Shown one piece after another: positions 43,176 through 52,132 of a stretch of DNA of 64,000 bases. The notes beneath the pieces were generated by a model that was given only the letters and a program-made list of their open reading frames with translations, ran no database searches and was not told the origin of the DNA. Source of the stretch: Defluviitaleaceae bacterium (lineage in GTDB: Bacteria > Bacillota > Clostridia > Lachnospirales > UBA5962); contig WRGD01000152.1 of assembly GCA_009787355.1 (NCBI GenBank), positions 1 to 64,000 of the forward strand, in the 5' to 3' direction. The position numbers and the translations under genes were made by a program. Position 1 is the stretch's first letter, and every line of letters starts with the position of its first letter.

Positions 43176-44047
43176 TTTACTATACCTTCTTGCTTTAGCA
43201 AATTGTAAACAGCACCTATTTTCCCAGAATTATTAAAAAACAAACAAGGCTCTACAACAAAATGATACTTAAAATTTGAAAAACTGTCCAAATATTTTTT
43301 TATTTCTGGATATATTATTTGTCTACTACTGACACCACCACCAATTAATATTTTGTCTGGGTCAAGAGATATTCCTATGTTGAAAATACCCATAGATAGT
43401 CCATGTATCCATTCATCGTATAAATTTTTTATTTCTTCTCTATGAAGATTTTCGAAAAAATCTTCACCATTTTTTATATTTTCATCTATTTTAGCTGCTC
43501 TTTTAATAAGCTGTATAGAAGAATTATAACCGTATGATGTATAGGTACTATGTCCAATTGGCTTTGTTATCATTATACCAAATTCTCCAGAAAAATTATG
43601 ACTACCATGATATAATTCTTTATTTATTATTATACCACCACCTATTCCTGTACCAATTGTTATAACTGCTATATTGGAACATTCATTTCCATTTCCAATC
43701 CAAAATTCCGCTAATGTAGCACAATTTGCATCATTTTCTATTGCTACTGGCAAATTGTATATTTCATTTAAAGTATGTTTTAAATTTATATTATTAAAGC
43801 AGGGTATAGCACTTATTTGAGATATAATACCTTCTTTAGAATTTATGTTTCCGGGCATTGCTATGGCTATTCCATCTATTTTTCTATAATGTTTTATTAT
43901 TTTTTCTATATTTTTCAATATTTCAGATAGAGAAATATATCTCTCTATTTGTAAACTATCTTCTGTTCCTATCAAATCTCCTTTACTATCATAAAGTCCA
44001 TATTTTATACTTGTTCCACCAAAATCTAATGCTAAAATATTATTCAT
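43172..44047 (-). CDS. ROK family sugar kinase
   Basis: A 291-residue ROK kinase. The ATP site is LALDFGGTSIKYG near residue 5, and IENDANCATLAEFWIGNG near 101 and ITIGTGIGGGIIIN near 125 are the sugar and phosphate loops. The usual zinc motif CxCGxxGCxE is missing, as in several clostridial beta-glucoside kinases. Start is ATG 44047, eight bases after GAGGAG, seven codons inside the longer reading. With DUF3284 it suggests phosphorylation of an imported or phosphorolytic sugar. Confidence 0.85.
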   Translation of the reverse strand: MNNILALDFGGTSIKYGLYDSKGDLIGTEDSLQIERYISLSEILKNIEKIIKHYRKIDGIAIAMPGNINSKEGIISQISAIPCFNNINLKHTLNEIYNLPVAIENDANCATLAEFWIGNGNECSNIAVITIGTGIGGGIIINKELYHGSHNFSGEFGIMITKPIGHSTYTSYGYNSSIQLIKRAAKIDENIKNGEDFFENLHREEIKNLYDEWIHGLSMGIFNIGISLDPDKILIGGGVSSRQIIYPEIKKYLDSFSNFKYHFVVEPCLFFNNSGKIGAVYNLLKQEGIVK

Positions 44048-44060
44048 AAAATAACTCCTC

Positions 44061-45922
44061 TTATTCATTTCTAATCAAAGCTTTTATATGCTCAAGAATT
44101 GGGTCAACGTTGTTTACCCAATGCTCTAACGTGTACGGTATTAATACGTGCGGGGTTAGCGTTTCAAGTTCTATAACTATACTTTGTGCCATTTCGGCTG
44201 TCCAAGCAAATGCCTTTTCGATTTTCACCGGGGTTTATTAAATTTGTTAAAAAATTCGGTATTGTTATAAAAAGCTCGCTATTAGTTAGTATATGTGTTA
44301 AAGGTGGCAAGTCTTCGTTTTCAGACACTTGCCCGTAAAAAACTGCTCTTTGGTCTAGCGGTTCGCCAATAATTACTGCACCTTTGTATTCAAAAATATG
44401 CCCGCCGATACGTGTTGCAGACGCAGAACGTGGACTTATAGCGTAAAAAACCATACCTTCTTGTAAAGACGGCGACATTTCAAACAAAGCCTGTATAAGT
44501 GGCATTGCGTAAGCTGTGCTACCACCGCCGTTTTCCCTTACGTCAAAAAGTATTGCGTTTACTTCATAGTTTTCTAAAATGTTTGTAATAACTGGGCTTG
44601 GAACAAATAAGTTACTTCCCTGCTCTGCTGCGTCTACAACTTGTTGTAATGTGTAGCCTTCTGGTACGTCAACTAAAATTTCATTTAACAAATGGGCGTT
44701 TCCTTCTTCGTCTACCATTAATGAAGGCATCCACGCCTCTACGATTATGTGTAAAATGCCGTATTCTTCTATGAAAAAGTGGCGGTTGTTAGATACTTCA
44801 CTAGGAACGGCAAAAGCAGGAATTTCACCGTCTGCTCTGTTGTCAACAAAGACTTCATTAGCTTCAAATATGTCTAATTCGTGGTTTTCATTTAAAGTTA
44901 TGCTTTCACCATTTGCAAAAGTATACGTTACTTCTCTACCTTCGTACAAGCCTAGGTAATAAAGAACGGCTACATTTGACATTCTTCTTGCTGAAACGTC
45001 CAGTGCGGCAAGTGGCGTTTCTACGTTAATCGTAGCCCTAAAGTCGTCTAAAAGTTGTTCTACAGGCACGCCGCTTATTGAAACTAACCTTTGGTTAAGT
45101 ACGTGTTCAAATTGCGGTGTACTTCTTCTTGCGTAAAAACCACTAGGAAAATAATAAAATTGTATAGAAGTAGTAACATTATTTATCCAAAATGGTAAAA
45201 CACTAATGTGATTATCGTTAAAAGTGGCTACTAGTCGTTGAATACCGAATATTATTTGCAAGTCAGTAAGTTGTGGCACTCTGTTTATAAGGTCGTCTAC
45301 AGCGGTGTTTACGTATTCACGAAGTTGTATGTTTTCTTCTAAGTCCTTTATAGTTTCTTCCCAAAATCTAGGGTGGCTTATAAATAAACTTTCTCTAAAC
45401 TGTTCTAAGTCCGCTAACCACATAGCGTTACGTTTTGGGTTGTCTTCACCCATTATATTTAAGTTAAATGGGTCGGCACTAGGTAGCTGTGCAGAAAGCA
45501 TAAAATAAAGGTTTTCAAGTGTAATGCCCATTGCGTTTTCAAAGAAAAGGGGAACTACGTAAGTCGTACCGTTTATAATAACTGGTGGGTGTTCAAGTGT
45601 AACAGTTCTTTGTTCACCTGTAGCCTCTGTAACTTGTATGGCTGTTTCACCTATAGTAAGTTGTACTATTAAGTCTGACTGTAGGTTCATTGTAATAGTA
45701 ACGGTTTGTGCCCCAGAGTTCCAGTCAATACTAACCCACAAAGCTGCGTCCCTTATTGTATCTCTAAGGGGCTGAAATGTAGTTCCTTCGTGAATATAGT
45801 GTTTTCAAATTGTATTGCTTGCTCTGTAGCGTTTATTGTTGTACGTAAAACTAAACGAAAACGCAAATACAGCTATTAAACCAAATTAGGTAGTTAGACA
45901 TTTGTTTGTTGTTTACTTTCAT
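44061..45922 (-). pseudogene. Frameshifted S41-type exported peptidase with PF07833-like domain
   Basis: A close paralogue of the gene at 45988-47841 that has lost its frame several times. The start region (ATG 45922, MKVNNKQMSNYLI) continues in another frame as LIAVFAFSFSFT, then as ATEQAIQFENTIFTK, then as EGTTFQPLRDTIRDAALW, requiring three frame changes in 150 bases. The long middle (45741 to about 44225) is intact and has AILFDVRENGGGSTAYAM and RSASATRIGG. Near 44225 a further shift moves the tail (AEMAQSIVIELETLTPHVLI, EHWVNNVDPILEHIKALIRN) out of frame; it ends at 44061. Either recently dead or a victim of sequencing indels. Confidence 0.8.
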
Positions 45923-45952
45923 TAATAAGTACCTTACAAATTATTTTTTATT

Positions 45953-45984
45953 TTTATGCCCCCCTAGTTATAGGAGGGCATAAA
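45953..45984. repeat. Inverted repeat between S41 paralogues
   Basis: TTTATGCCC (45953-45961) and GGGCATAAA (45976-45984) form a 9-bp stem just after the stop of the intact S41 gene. On the minus strand an A-rich, not T-rich, tail follows, so it is not a standard terminator; an mRNA 3'-end structure is possible. Confidence 0.45.
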
Positions 45985-45987
45985 GTT

Positions 45988-47841
45988 CTACTGCGTAGCT
46001 CTAATTAATGCTTTTATGTGTTCAAGAACTGGGTCAACGTTGTTTGCCCAATGTTCTATACGGTACGGTATTAATACGTGTGGGTTTAACGTTTCAAACT
46101 CTACAACTATGCTTTGTGCCATTTCTGGTGTGTAACCAAACCCTTGTGCGTCGTCTGAAGTTGGGTTCGTTAAGTCTACTAAAGAGTTCGGCACCATAAA
46201 CCAAATTTGACTATTTGTAAGTGTATAGTTTAACGGTGGTAAGCCCGGGTGGTCGGTCGCTTGGCTGTAAAAAATTGCTCTTTGGTCTAGCGGTTCACCG
46301 ATAATTACTGCACCGAGTGCTTCAAAAATTTGCCCTCCGATACGGCTTGCAGAGGCTGAACGTGGGCTTATAGCGTAAAAAAGCATACCTTCATCTAAAG
46401 TTTCTGCCCTTTCAAATAAAGTTTCTATAAGCGGTATTGCAAAACCTGTGTTTCCACCCGGGTTTTCTCTAACGTCAAAAAGTATTGCGTTTAGTTCATA
46501 GTTTTCTAGTATATTTGTTATAGCGGGGTTTGCTCTCCACAGTCTAAGTGTTGGGTCTGCCTCTGTTTCTTCTAAAAGCTGTTCTATCGTGTAGCCTTCT
46601 GGCATAGCAAATACTGTGTCTCCTATATAGTGCGGTTCTCCAACTTCATTTGTGAAAAATGAAGGCATCCATTGTTCAAGATTTATATGAAGAATGCCGT
46701 ATTCCTCTATAAAAGTATGGCTATTTTGCGACATTTCTGACAACGGTATATCAATTAATCGGTTTTGAACCAAAATGTCGTTAAAGTCAGACCTTGTTGT
46801 TTCGTGGTTTTGGTCAAGCGTTATAGATTGCCCATTTTCAAAAGTAAACGTTACCTCTCTACCATCGTAAAATCCTAAGTAGTATAGAACAACTACATTT
46901 GATATTCTTCTTGCTGCAACGTTTAATTGACCAAGTGGTGTTTCAGAACTAATTGTATCTTTAAGCCTTGGCAAAATCTCTTCTAAGGGTGTGTCGTTTA
47001 TATGTGTTAACCTTTCGTTTAAAACGTGTGCAAACTCTGGAAGTGTGCGAATTAAATAAACGCCGTCAAACCACCTAAACTCTGCTGACGTAACAGGTTC
47101 AGTAATCCAGCTAGGAAGTACTCCAAAGTGGTTGTCGTTAAACTGTGATACTAGTCTTTGCATACTAAAGATTATTTGTAAGTCTGTAAGGTTTGAAACG
47201 TCTTGTATAAGTTCGGTAATACTTTCGTCAAATTGTTCACGAAGTCTTAAATTTTCGGCTGTTTGGTTTACACGGCTGTCTACAAATTTTGGGTGTGAAG
47301 TAAATGCGGCTGTTCTAAACTCTTCTAAGTCTGCTACCCACATAGCATTACGCTCGGGGTTGTCTTCACCCATTATTTGTAAATTGAAAGGGTCTATTCT
47401 TTGCGGAGCATTGAACAGTTGTAAAAATGTGTCCATAGAAATATCAAGGAAGTTAGAAAAGAACTCCGGTGTTATGTGCGTACTACCGCCTATAATAACA
47501 GGCGGTGCTAACAAAGTTACATTTCTTTCGTCTCCGATTATTGGTACAATGTTTACAACTGTGTTACCTATAAAAAAAGTTGCTTGTCTTGAAAATTCTC
47601 CGTGTTCTTGGGTTACAATAATTTTTGAAAGTTCTTCGTTCCATTGTATAGTACCCGGGAAACCTAGTTCTTCCATTGTGTCCCTAAGTGGTAAAAGCTC
47701 TAACCCGTCTACAATGACTGCATTTGGAAAAGTTATTTGCGTCCCAGTAGTATTTTCTGCTGCATAAGTGGGTATGCTAACTACATTAGTTATAACTAAT
47801 GTAGTTGCAAGGGAAAGTGCTATCAATTTTTTGTTTTTCAT
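45988..47841 (-). CDS. Exported S41-type peptidase with N-terminal PF07833-like domain
   Basis: A 617-residue secreted protein. The signal peptide is residues 1-28 (KKLIALSLATTLVITNVV, cut near TYAA-EN). A copper-amine-oxidase N-like domain lies at about 35-135 (VDGLELLPLRDTMEELG, LAPPVIIGGSTHI). The S41 core lies at about 200-560: AILFDVRENPGGNTGFAI, then SPRSASASRIGGQIFEALGA with the presumed serine, then VIIGEPLDQRAIFY. The dyad lysine expected after GEP is Arg here. Start ATG 47841 has GAGGAGG nine bases upstream; the longer reading to 47919 overlaps the previous gene. Likely digests extracellular peptides or acts on the wall. Confidence 0.8.
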   Translation of the reverse strand: MKNKKLIALSLATTLVITNVVSIPTYAAENTTGTQITFPNAVIVDGLELLPLRDTMEELGFPGTIQWNEELSKIIVTQEHGEFSRQATFFIGNTVVNIVPIIGDERNVTLLAPPVIIGGSTHITPEFFSNFLDISMDTFLQLFNAPQRIDPFNLQIMGEDNPERNAMWVADLEEFRTAAFTSHPKFVDSRVNQTAENLRLREQFDESITELIQDVSNLTDLQIIFSMQRLVSQFNDNHFGVLPSWITEPVTSAEFRWFDGVYLIRTLPEFAHVLNERLTHINDTPLEEILPRLKDTISSETPLGQLNVAARRISNVVVLYYLGFYDGREVTFTFENGQSITLDQNHETTRSDFNDILVQNRLIDIPLSEMSQNSHTFIEEYGILHINLEQWMPSFFTNEVGEPHYIGDTVFAMPEGYTIEQLLEETEADPTLRLWRANPAITNILENYELNAILFDVRENPGGNTGFAIPLIETLFERAETLDEGMLFYAISPRSASASRIGGQIFEALGAVIIGEPLDQRAIFYSQATDHPGLPPLNYTLTNSQIWFMVPNSLVDLTNPTSDDAQGFGYTPEMAQSIVVEFETLNPHVLIPYRIEHWANNVDPVLEHIKALIRATQ

Positions 47842-47855
47842 AATAAATGCCTCCT

Positions 47856-47880
47856 CAATTGAACAATTGAACAATTGAAC
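47856..47880. repeat. Three tandem copies of CAATTGAA in a leader
   Basis: Three exact 8-base units fill the space just upstream of the ribosome site of the S41 gene. Each unit has a CAATTG palindrome. Copy-number slippage could alter spacing or mRNA folding. Confidence 0.7.
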
Positions 47881-47905
47881 GAATAATATTTGAACGAATA
47901 CTGTT

Positions 47906-49423
47906 TTAGTTAAACTCAAAGTATACGCCTAGTACGTTTTCAAAAAATTCTTGTGTTAAATATGTTCTACCGTTTATAACTATTGGTGCTTGCGGTAGTT
48001 CAAAAGTTTGTGTAGCACCGTCTAATGTTTTCGTTATAGAGCTGTTGCCTATTTGTAGTAAAATCTCTCTTCCAGCTACGTTTAAAGTTATTTGGGAAGT
48101 TGCCCCGTACCAAACAATATCATTTCCAAAACCTACGTAGTTTACAGTTTCTCTAAACGGAAGCAAGTATATGCCGCCTTCGTTTCTTCTATCAACGCCA
48201 GAAATGTCGTGTACGTTTAGTGTTAATATTTCATTTAAGAAAATGCCGTATGCTCTTAAAGCACGTTCAACAAGCCCCGGGTGGTTTTCTTGCAAAAATG
48301 CTAAGTTGTCATTCGGGGAGTGTAGCACAAGTCCCATTTGAACAGCGTAGCCTTGGTCGTCCTCTTCGGAAGGTTGTACAGGCGGCCCGGGGTTTTCTAT
48401 CATATCAATTCTAACATTAATTTGTGTAGATAGCGTGTTGTACAAAATTTCGTTGTTCATTGCTCTTACAGTTTCTAAAATGGTATTTAACTGTTCTGCG
48501 TCGTTTGCGTCTGCTGCTGCGTCAATTTGGTCTTGAAAGTCAAGCACAAGGTCAAAGTCTGCTGGTGCTGGAATAGGCATTAAAATTGCGTAAAGCACAG
48601 CTACTGTAAACCCAGCCTCTTTAAAAGGCACTTGGTCCGTTGGTACATAGATTCCCTCTGGTGCGATTACAAAGTCTAAGTTTAAAGACTCAGCTAATGC
48701 TTTTACCCTTCTTGACTTGTTGTTGTGTGCTGTTCTGTTTGTTTGCGGGTCGTGAAAACCAGTTGCAAAGAACATAGTTTCTGCGTCAAAAATAACGTCT
48801 GCATTTACCATAAGTACAAGATTGTCTATTTCTGTTTGTGTCATGTTGTTAACGAAGTAACGTGAACCTATATAACCTTGCTCTTCTGCACCGAAAAACA
48901 CAAATTGTATTGTGTAGTGCAAGTCTTGCCCGAACAAACGCTCGGCTGCCTCTAACATTAAAACTGTACCCGAACTATTATCGCTTATGCCGGGACCTGC
49001 CACAAAAACAGTGTCGTAGTGTGCCCCAGCTATTATTGTGCGTTCACTTCTACCCGGAATTGTTAAAATTACGTTTTGGCTAGTTGATAATTTTTCAAGC
49101 CCGTCCTGCTCTACAAGCATACGAACCATGTCTGCCATGTCGCCTTCTACAGTAAATTCTTGAAGGCTAATGTCTGAAAGGGGAAAACCTATTTCAACAA
49201 GCCTTTCTACAATCCAGTCTGCCATAATTTTTTCGCCTTGGGTGAAACCTACTCTGTGGTGTAAATTTTCTTCTATATATTCTAAGTGCCTAAAAGCTAT
49301 TTCGCCAAAATTTTGGTTTTCTACTGCTAATGCGGTTTGTGTAAAGTTTAGCGGGGAAAGTATAAAAGCTCCTGTTAATACTGCTGCTAAAATTTTGTTT
49401 GTTTTTTTGCTTTTAATTTTCAT
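47906..49423 (-). CDS. Exported M28 aminopeptidase with C-terminal PF07833-like domain
   Basis: A 505-residue secreted metallopeptidase. The signal peptide is 1-33 (ILAAVLTGAFILSPLNF, cut near ALA-VE). The M28 zinc ligands are seen in order: GAHYD (His135), ISDNSSG (Asp148), FFGAEEQG (catalytic Glu180, ligand Glu181), NADV near 210 and HSPNDNL near 375. The C-terminal 100 residues are a copper-amine-oxidase-type domain (LLPFRETVNYVGFGNDIVWY, APIVINGRTYLTQEFFENVL). Paralogue of the N-terminal half of the 1047-residue protein at 56897. Expected to release N-terminal amino acids outside the cell. Confidence 0.87.
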   Translation of the reverse strand: MKIKSKKTNKILAAVLTGAFILSPLNFTQTALAVENQNFGEIAFRHLEYIEENLHHRVGFTQGEKIMADWIVERLVEIGFPLSDISLQEFTVEGDMADMVRMLVEQDGLEKLSTSQNVILTIPGRSERTIIAGAHYDTVFVAGPGISDNSSGTVLMLEAAERLFGQDLHYTIQFVFFGAEEQGYIGSRYFVNNMTQTEIDNLVLMVNADVIFDAETMFFATGFHDPQTNRTAHNNKSRRVKALAESLNLDFVIAPEGIYVPTDQVPFKEAGFTVAVLYAILMPIPAPADFDLVLDFQDQIDAAADANDAEQLNTILETVRAMNNEILYNTLSTQINVRIDMIENPGPPVQPSEEDDQGYAVQMGLVLHSPNDNLAFLQENHPGLVERALRAYGIFLNEILTLNVHDISGVDRRNEGGIYLLPFRETVNYVGFGNDIVWYGATSQITLNVAGREILLQIGNSSITKTLDGATQTFELPQAPIVINGRTYLTQEFFENVLGVYFEFN

Positions 49424-49486
49424 TGTTTTGTTCTCCTAGTACCACAAATTTAAATTATTTTTTTGGTTTTAAATTTTTGTTTTTAG

Positions 49487-49517
49487 CTGTGCTTTAAACT
49501 TTGAGTTTAAAGCACAG
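49487..49517. terminator. Strong hairpin after the lipoprotein gene
   Basis: A perfect 14-bp stem, CTGTGCTTTAAACT (49487-49500) with AGTTTAAAGCACAG (49504-49517), over a 3-base loop, 14 bases after the lipoprotein stop. On the minus strand it is followed by A-rich sequence, so it is either a terminator without a U tract or a 3'-stabilising structure. Confidence 0.5.
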
Positions 49518-49530
49518 TGTGAAGTTATCT

Positions 49531-50790
49531 TTATCTAAAAGTTGCACGTCTTCTTTCTATTAAGTTTAATGTTTCGTCTATAAAGTCTTGTGTAGCTACA
49601 CTTGGGTTTGGTAAAGACCTACCTGAAAAGTGGTCGTATAGTAAAGAAAGAGAAGTTACGTTGTAGTCGTCCATTATCGTTTGTTGCCACACATCGCTTT
49701 CTACGTATCTGTTAAGTAGCATAGTCGCTAAAGAACCGATATAGTAACCTTCTAAAACTAGCCCTATTGTTAATCGATTTTCATAATCAATATAGGTCAT
49801 CCAATAAGCTAACGCTTCGTCTAACCCTTCCCTAGTTTGTACTTCGTTTGGGAAAAGAATGTTTAATGCTGCAACAAAGTCAAAGTACGTAGCTGTACCT
49901 TCTGATCTGTCTTGGTCTGTAGAGATTAGGTGTTGCTGCGGAAAATTTTCTCTAAAGGCTCTATACGTTGCTAAGGCTGTTAAAGTATAGTCTTCGTTGT
50001 CTCTATTAACAACTGCGAGTCTAAGGTCTCTCATAAGTAAGCGGCGTGCTACTCTTGCGTCTGTTTCTTCTAAAAATTCCTCTCTTTCTGCGTTAACTCT
50101 TATTAAAAATTCTGCAAATTCTTCTTCACTAACTAGCATTTCAAATGTTTCAAAGTCAAACACGGTTCTACTAGCGTTTGCCCATTTTTGACTTTGTTCT
50201 AATACGTGGAAACCTTCGTGAACACCTAGCCTAAAAACCTCTGTAGGAGCAAAGCTTGGGTGTAGCACTTCCCAGTTGTTTAAGTTGTTTACGTCTATTG
50301 GTGTAAAATAACCTCTACCGTCTCCAAGTTGGTGATACATGTCAATGCGTTCTTCATCTAAGCCACGTGCTATAGCATCTTGTAAAGAAATTTCGCTTAC
50401 TGTACCGTCTGAGTAAACAAGCCACAACCTGTCTGGCTCTGAAACTTCCTTAACAATAGCGTACATGTCTAAAACAGAGTTGTTTAGCCAAATTGTCGGT
50501 GCTATTTCGTTGTATGAACTAATTAGCCAGCCTAGAAAATTTAAATGCTCTTCAAGTGTATAAGGCACGTCAAGAAAGTCCATACTAAAACGGGAAAGTT
50601 CAGGTTGTGTTACTTCGTTTGTTACTGGTTCTTGAACTGGTACTTCTTGAACCAATGCTGGTGGTTGTGTTATTTCTTGCGTTGGTTGTGATTCTTGTGC
50701 TGGTGGCGCGTCTGAATATAGCCCGCACGCTGAAAGTGTTAATAAAGCTGCTGTACCAAGTCCTAAAGTTGTTAAATTTTTTATTTTCAT
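49531..50790 (-). CDS. HExxH lipoprotein, putative metallopeptidase (copy 2)
   Basis: A 419-residue lipoprotein: signal with lipobox LSAC (Cys22), then a Pro/Gln/Glu-rich stalk to about residue 62. The globular part has GVHEGFHVLEQ near 190-200, an HExxH zinc site, and RSEGTATYFDF about 100 residues later, whose Glu would be the third ligand of a gluzincin-like enzyme. I do not recognise a named family. Tandem paralogue of 50812-52056, with near-identical stretches such as FAEFL/FAEQL, EETDARVARRLL, NRDNEDYTLTALATYR. Zinc protease activity is inferred from motif order only. Confidence 0.75.
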   Translation of the reverse strand: MKIKNLTTLGLGTAALLTLSACGLYSDAPPAQESQPTQEITQPPALVQEVPVQEPVTNEVTQPELSRFSMDFLDVPYTLEEHLNFLGWLISSYNEIAPTIWLNNSVLDMYAIVKEVSEPDRLWLVYSDGTVSEISLQDAIARGLDEERIDMYHQLGDGRGYFTPIDVNNLNNWEVLHPSFAPTEVFRLGVHEGFHVLEQSQKWANASRTVFDFETFEMLVSEEEFAEFLIRVNAEREEFLEETDARVARRLLMRDLRLAVVNRDNEDYTLTALATYRAFRENFPQQHLISTDQDRSEGTATYFDFVAALNILFPNEVQTREGLDEALAYWMTYIDYENRLTIGLVLEGYYIGSLATMLLNRYVESDVWQQTIMDDYNVTSLSLLYDHFSGRSLPNPSVATQDFIDETLNLIERRRATFR

Positions 50791-50811
50791 TTTTTGTTCC
50801 TCTTTTCATAT

Positions 50812-52056
50812 TTAATTATTTGCGATAGGTTCTAAAAATCGCCTTTCTTCATCACTTAATGATTCATAAGAATATACAAGCTCTGCACGTCTTCTTTCTA
50901 TTAAATCTAATGTTTCGTCTATAAACTCTTGTGTAGCTACGCTTGGGTCTGGTAGTGAAGTTCCTGAAAAATGGTCATATAGCAGAGAAAGAGGCGTTAC
51001 ATTATAGTCATCCATTATCATTTGTTGCCATATATCGTTTTCTACATATCTATTAAGTAACATTGCTGATAAATAGCCAACATGATAACTTTCTAAAATT
51101 AACCCCACCGTTACCAAGCTTTCATACTCAATTAGATTCATAAAATAAGCAAATGCTTCGTCTAGCCCTTCCCTAGTTTGTACTTCGTCTAGGAAAAGTG
51201 TGTGTAAGATTGCAACAAAGTCAAAGTACGTTGCTGTACCTTCTGCTCTGTCGTGTTCTGTAGAGATTAAATGTTGGCGTGGAAAGTTTTCTCTAAAGTC
51301 TCTATACGTTGCTAAGGCTGTTAAAGTATAGTCTTCGTTATCTCTATTAACGACTGCAAGTCTTAAATCTCTTATAAGCAAGCGACGTGCTACCCTTGCG
51401 TCTGTTTCTTCTAAAAACTCTTCTCTTTCAGCGTTAAGCCTTAATAACTGTTCTGCGAATTCTTCTTCACTAACTAATATTTCAAATGTTTCAGGATCTT
51501 GCACAGCATCCATTGCATTTGCCCATTTACTTTGTTCTACTGCATGAAAAGCTTCATGTACAGTCATTTTAAAAGGGGATAACGGTGCAAAGCGAGGATT
51601 ACTAAAATCTCCATAGTTTAGGTTTTCTACGTTCAAGCGATTAAAATGACCTCTACGGTCTTTTTCAAAAAGATGCCAATCAAAAATCATAGATTCTTCA
51701 TCTAAACCAAGTTCTAAGGCATATTCTAAAGTAATTTCACTGATTGAACCTTCAGTGTTAATAAGCCAAAGTTGGTCATTACCATATTCTTGCACAACAG
51801 TATAAATATCTAAAACAGAACTATTAAGCCAAAGTGTTGGTGCTATTTCGTTAAATAAACGAATGTTTTTTGCTAAAAATGCTATGTGTTCTTCAATCGT
51901 ATATGGAACGTCAAGAAAGTCCATACTAAAGCGAGAAAGTTCAGGTTGTGTTATTTCTTGCGTTGGTTGCGGTTCTTCTGCATATAGCCCACAAGCTGAA
52001 AGTGTTAACAAAACTGCTGAACCAACGCCTAAGATTGTTAAATTTTTATTTTTCAT
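50812..52056 (-). CDS. HExxH lipoprotein, putative metallopeptidase (copy 1)
   Basis: A 414-residue lipoprotein with signal MKNKNLTILGVGSAVLLTLS and lipobox LSAC (Cys22). The Pro-rich stalk is much shorter than in copy 2. HEAFHAVEQ near 167 gives a strict HExxH, and RAEGTATYFDF follows about 100 residues later. Start is ATG 52056, eight bases after a GGGGA site; the TTG at 52072-52074 would put that site inside the gene. Six extra codons or so extend the C-terminus. Same operon as copy 2, which starts 22 bases further on. Confidence 0.75.
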   Translation of the reverse strand: MKNKNLTILGVGSAVLLTLSACGLYAEEPQPTQEITQPELSRFSMDFLDVPYTIEEHIAFLAKNIRLFNEIAPTLWLNSSVLDIYTVVQEYGNDQLWLINTEGSISEITLEYALELGLDEESMIFDWHLFEKDRRGHFNRLNVENLNYGDFSNPRFAPLSPFKMTVHEAFHAVEQSKWANAMDAVQDPETFEILVSEEEFAEQLLRLNAEREEFLEETDARVARRLLIRDLRLAVVNRDNEDYTLTALATYRDFRENFPRQHLISTEHDRAEGTATYFDFVAILHTLFLDEVQTREGLDEAFAYFMNLIEYESLVTVGLILESYHVGYLSAMLLNRYVENDIWQQMIMDDYNVTPLSLLYDHFSGTSLPDPSVATQEFIDETLDLIERRRAELVYSYESLSDEERRFLEPIANN

Positions 52057-52132
52057 TTTTTGTTTCCCCGCCAATAGTATACATAAATTTTTGCTGTATA
52101 ACTAATTTTTCTAAATATTAGATTTTATGCCA

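Noticed and set aside
44164-45741. Treating the 525-codon frame as an intact gene
   Set aside because: It starts inside the PF07833-like domain without signal peptide or ribosome site, and its last codons diverge from paralogues where a frameshift moves the true tail into another frame.
47842-47919. Upstream start for the S41 gene at 45988
   Set aside because: Would overlap the M28 gene, run through the tandem repeats and place the signal peptide inside the protein.
48220-49083. Several plus-strand frames of 60-90 codons in the hydrolase region
   Set aside because: They are antisense shadows of the M28 gene with no ribosome sites or family patterns.
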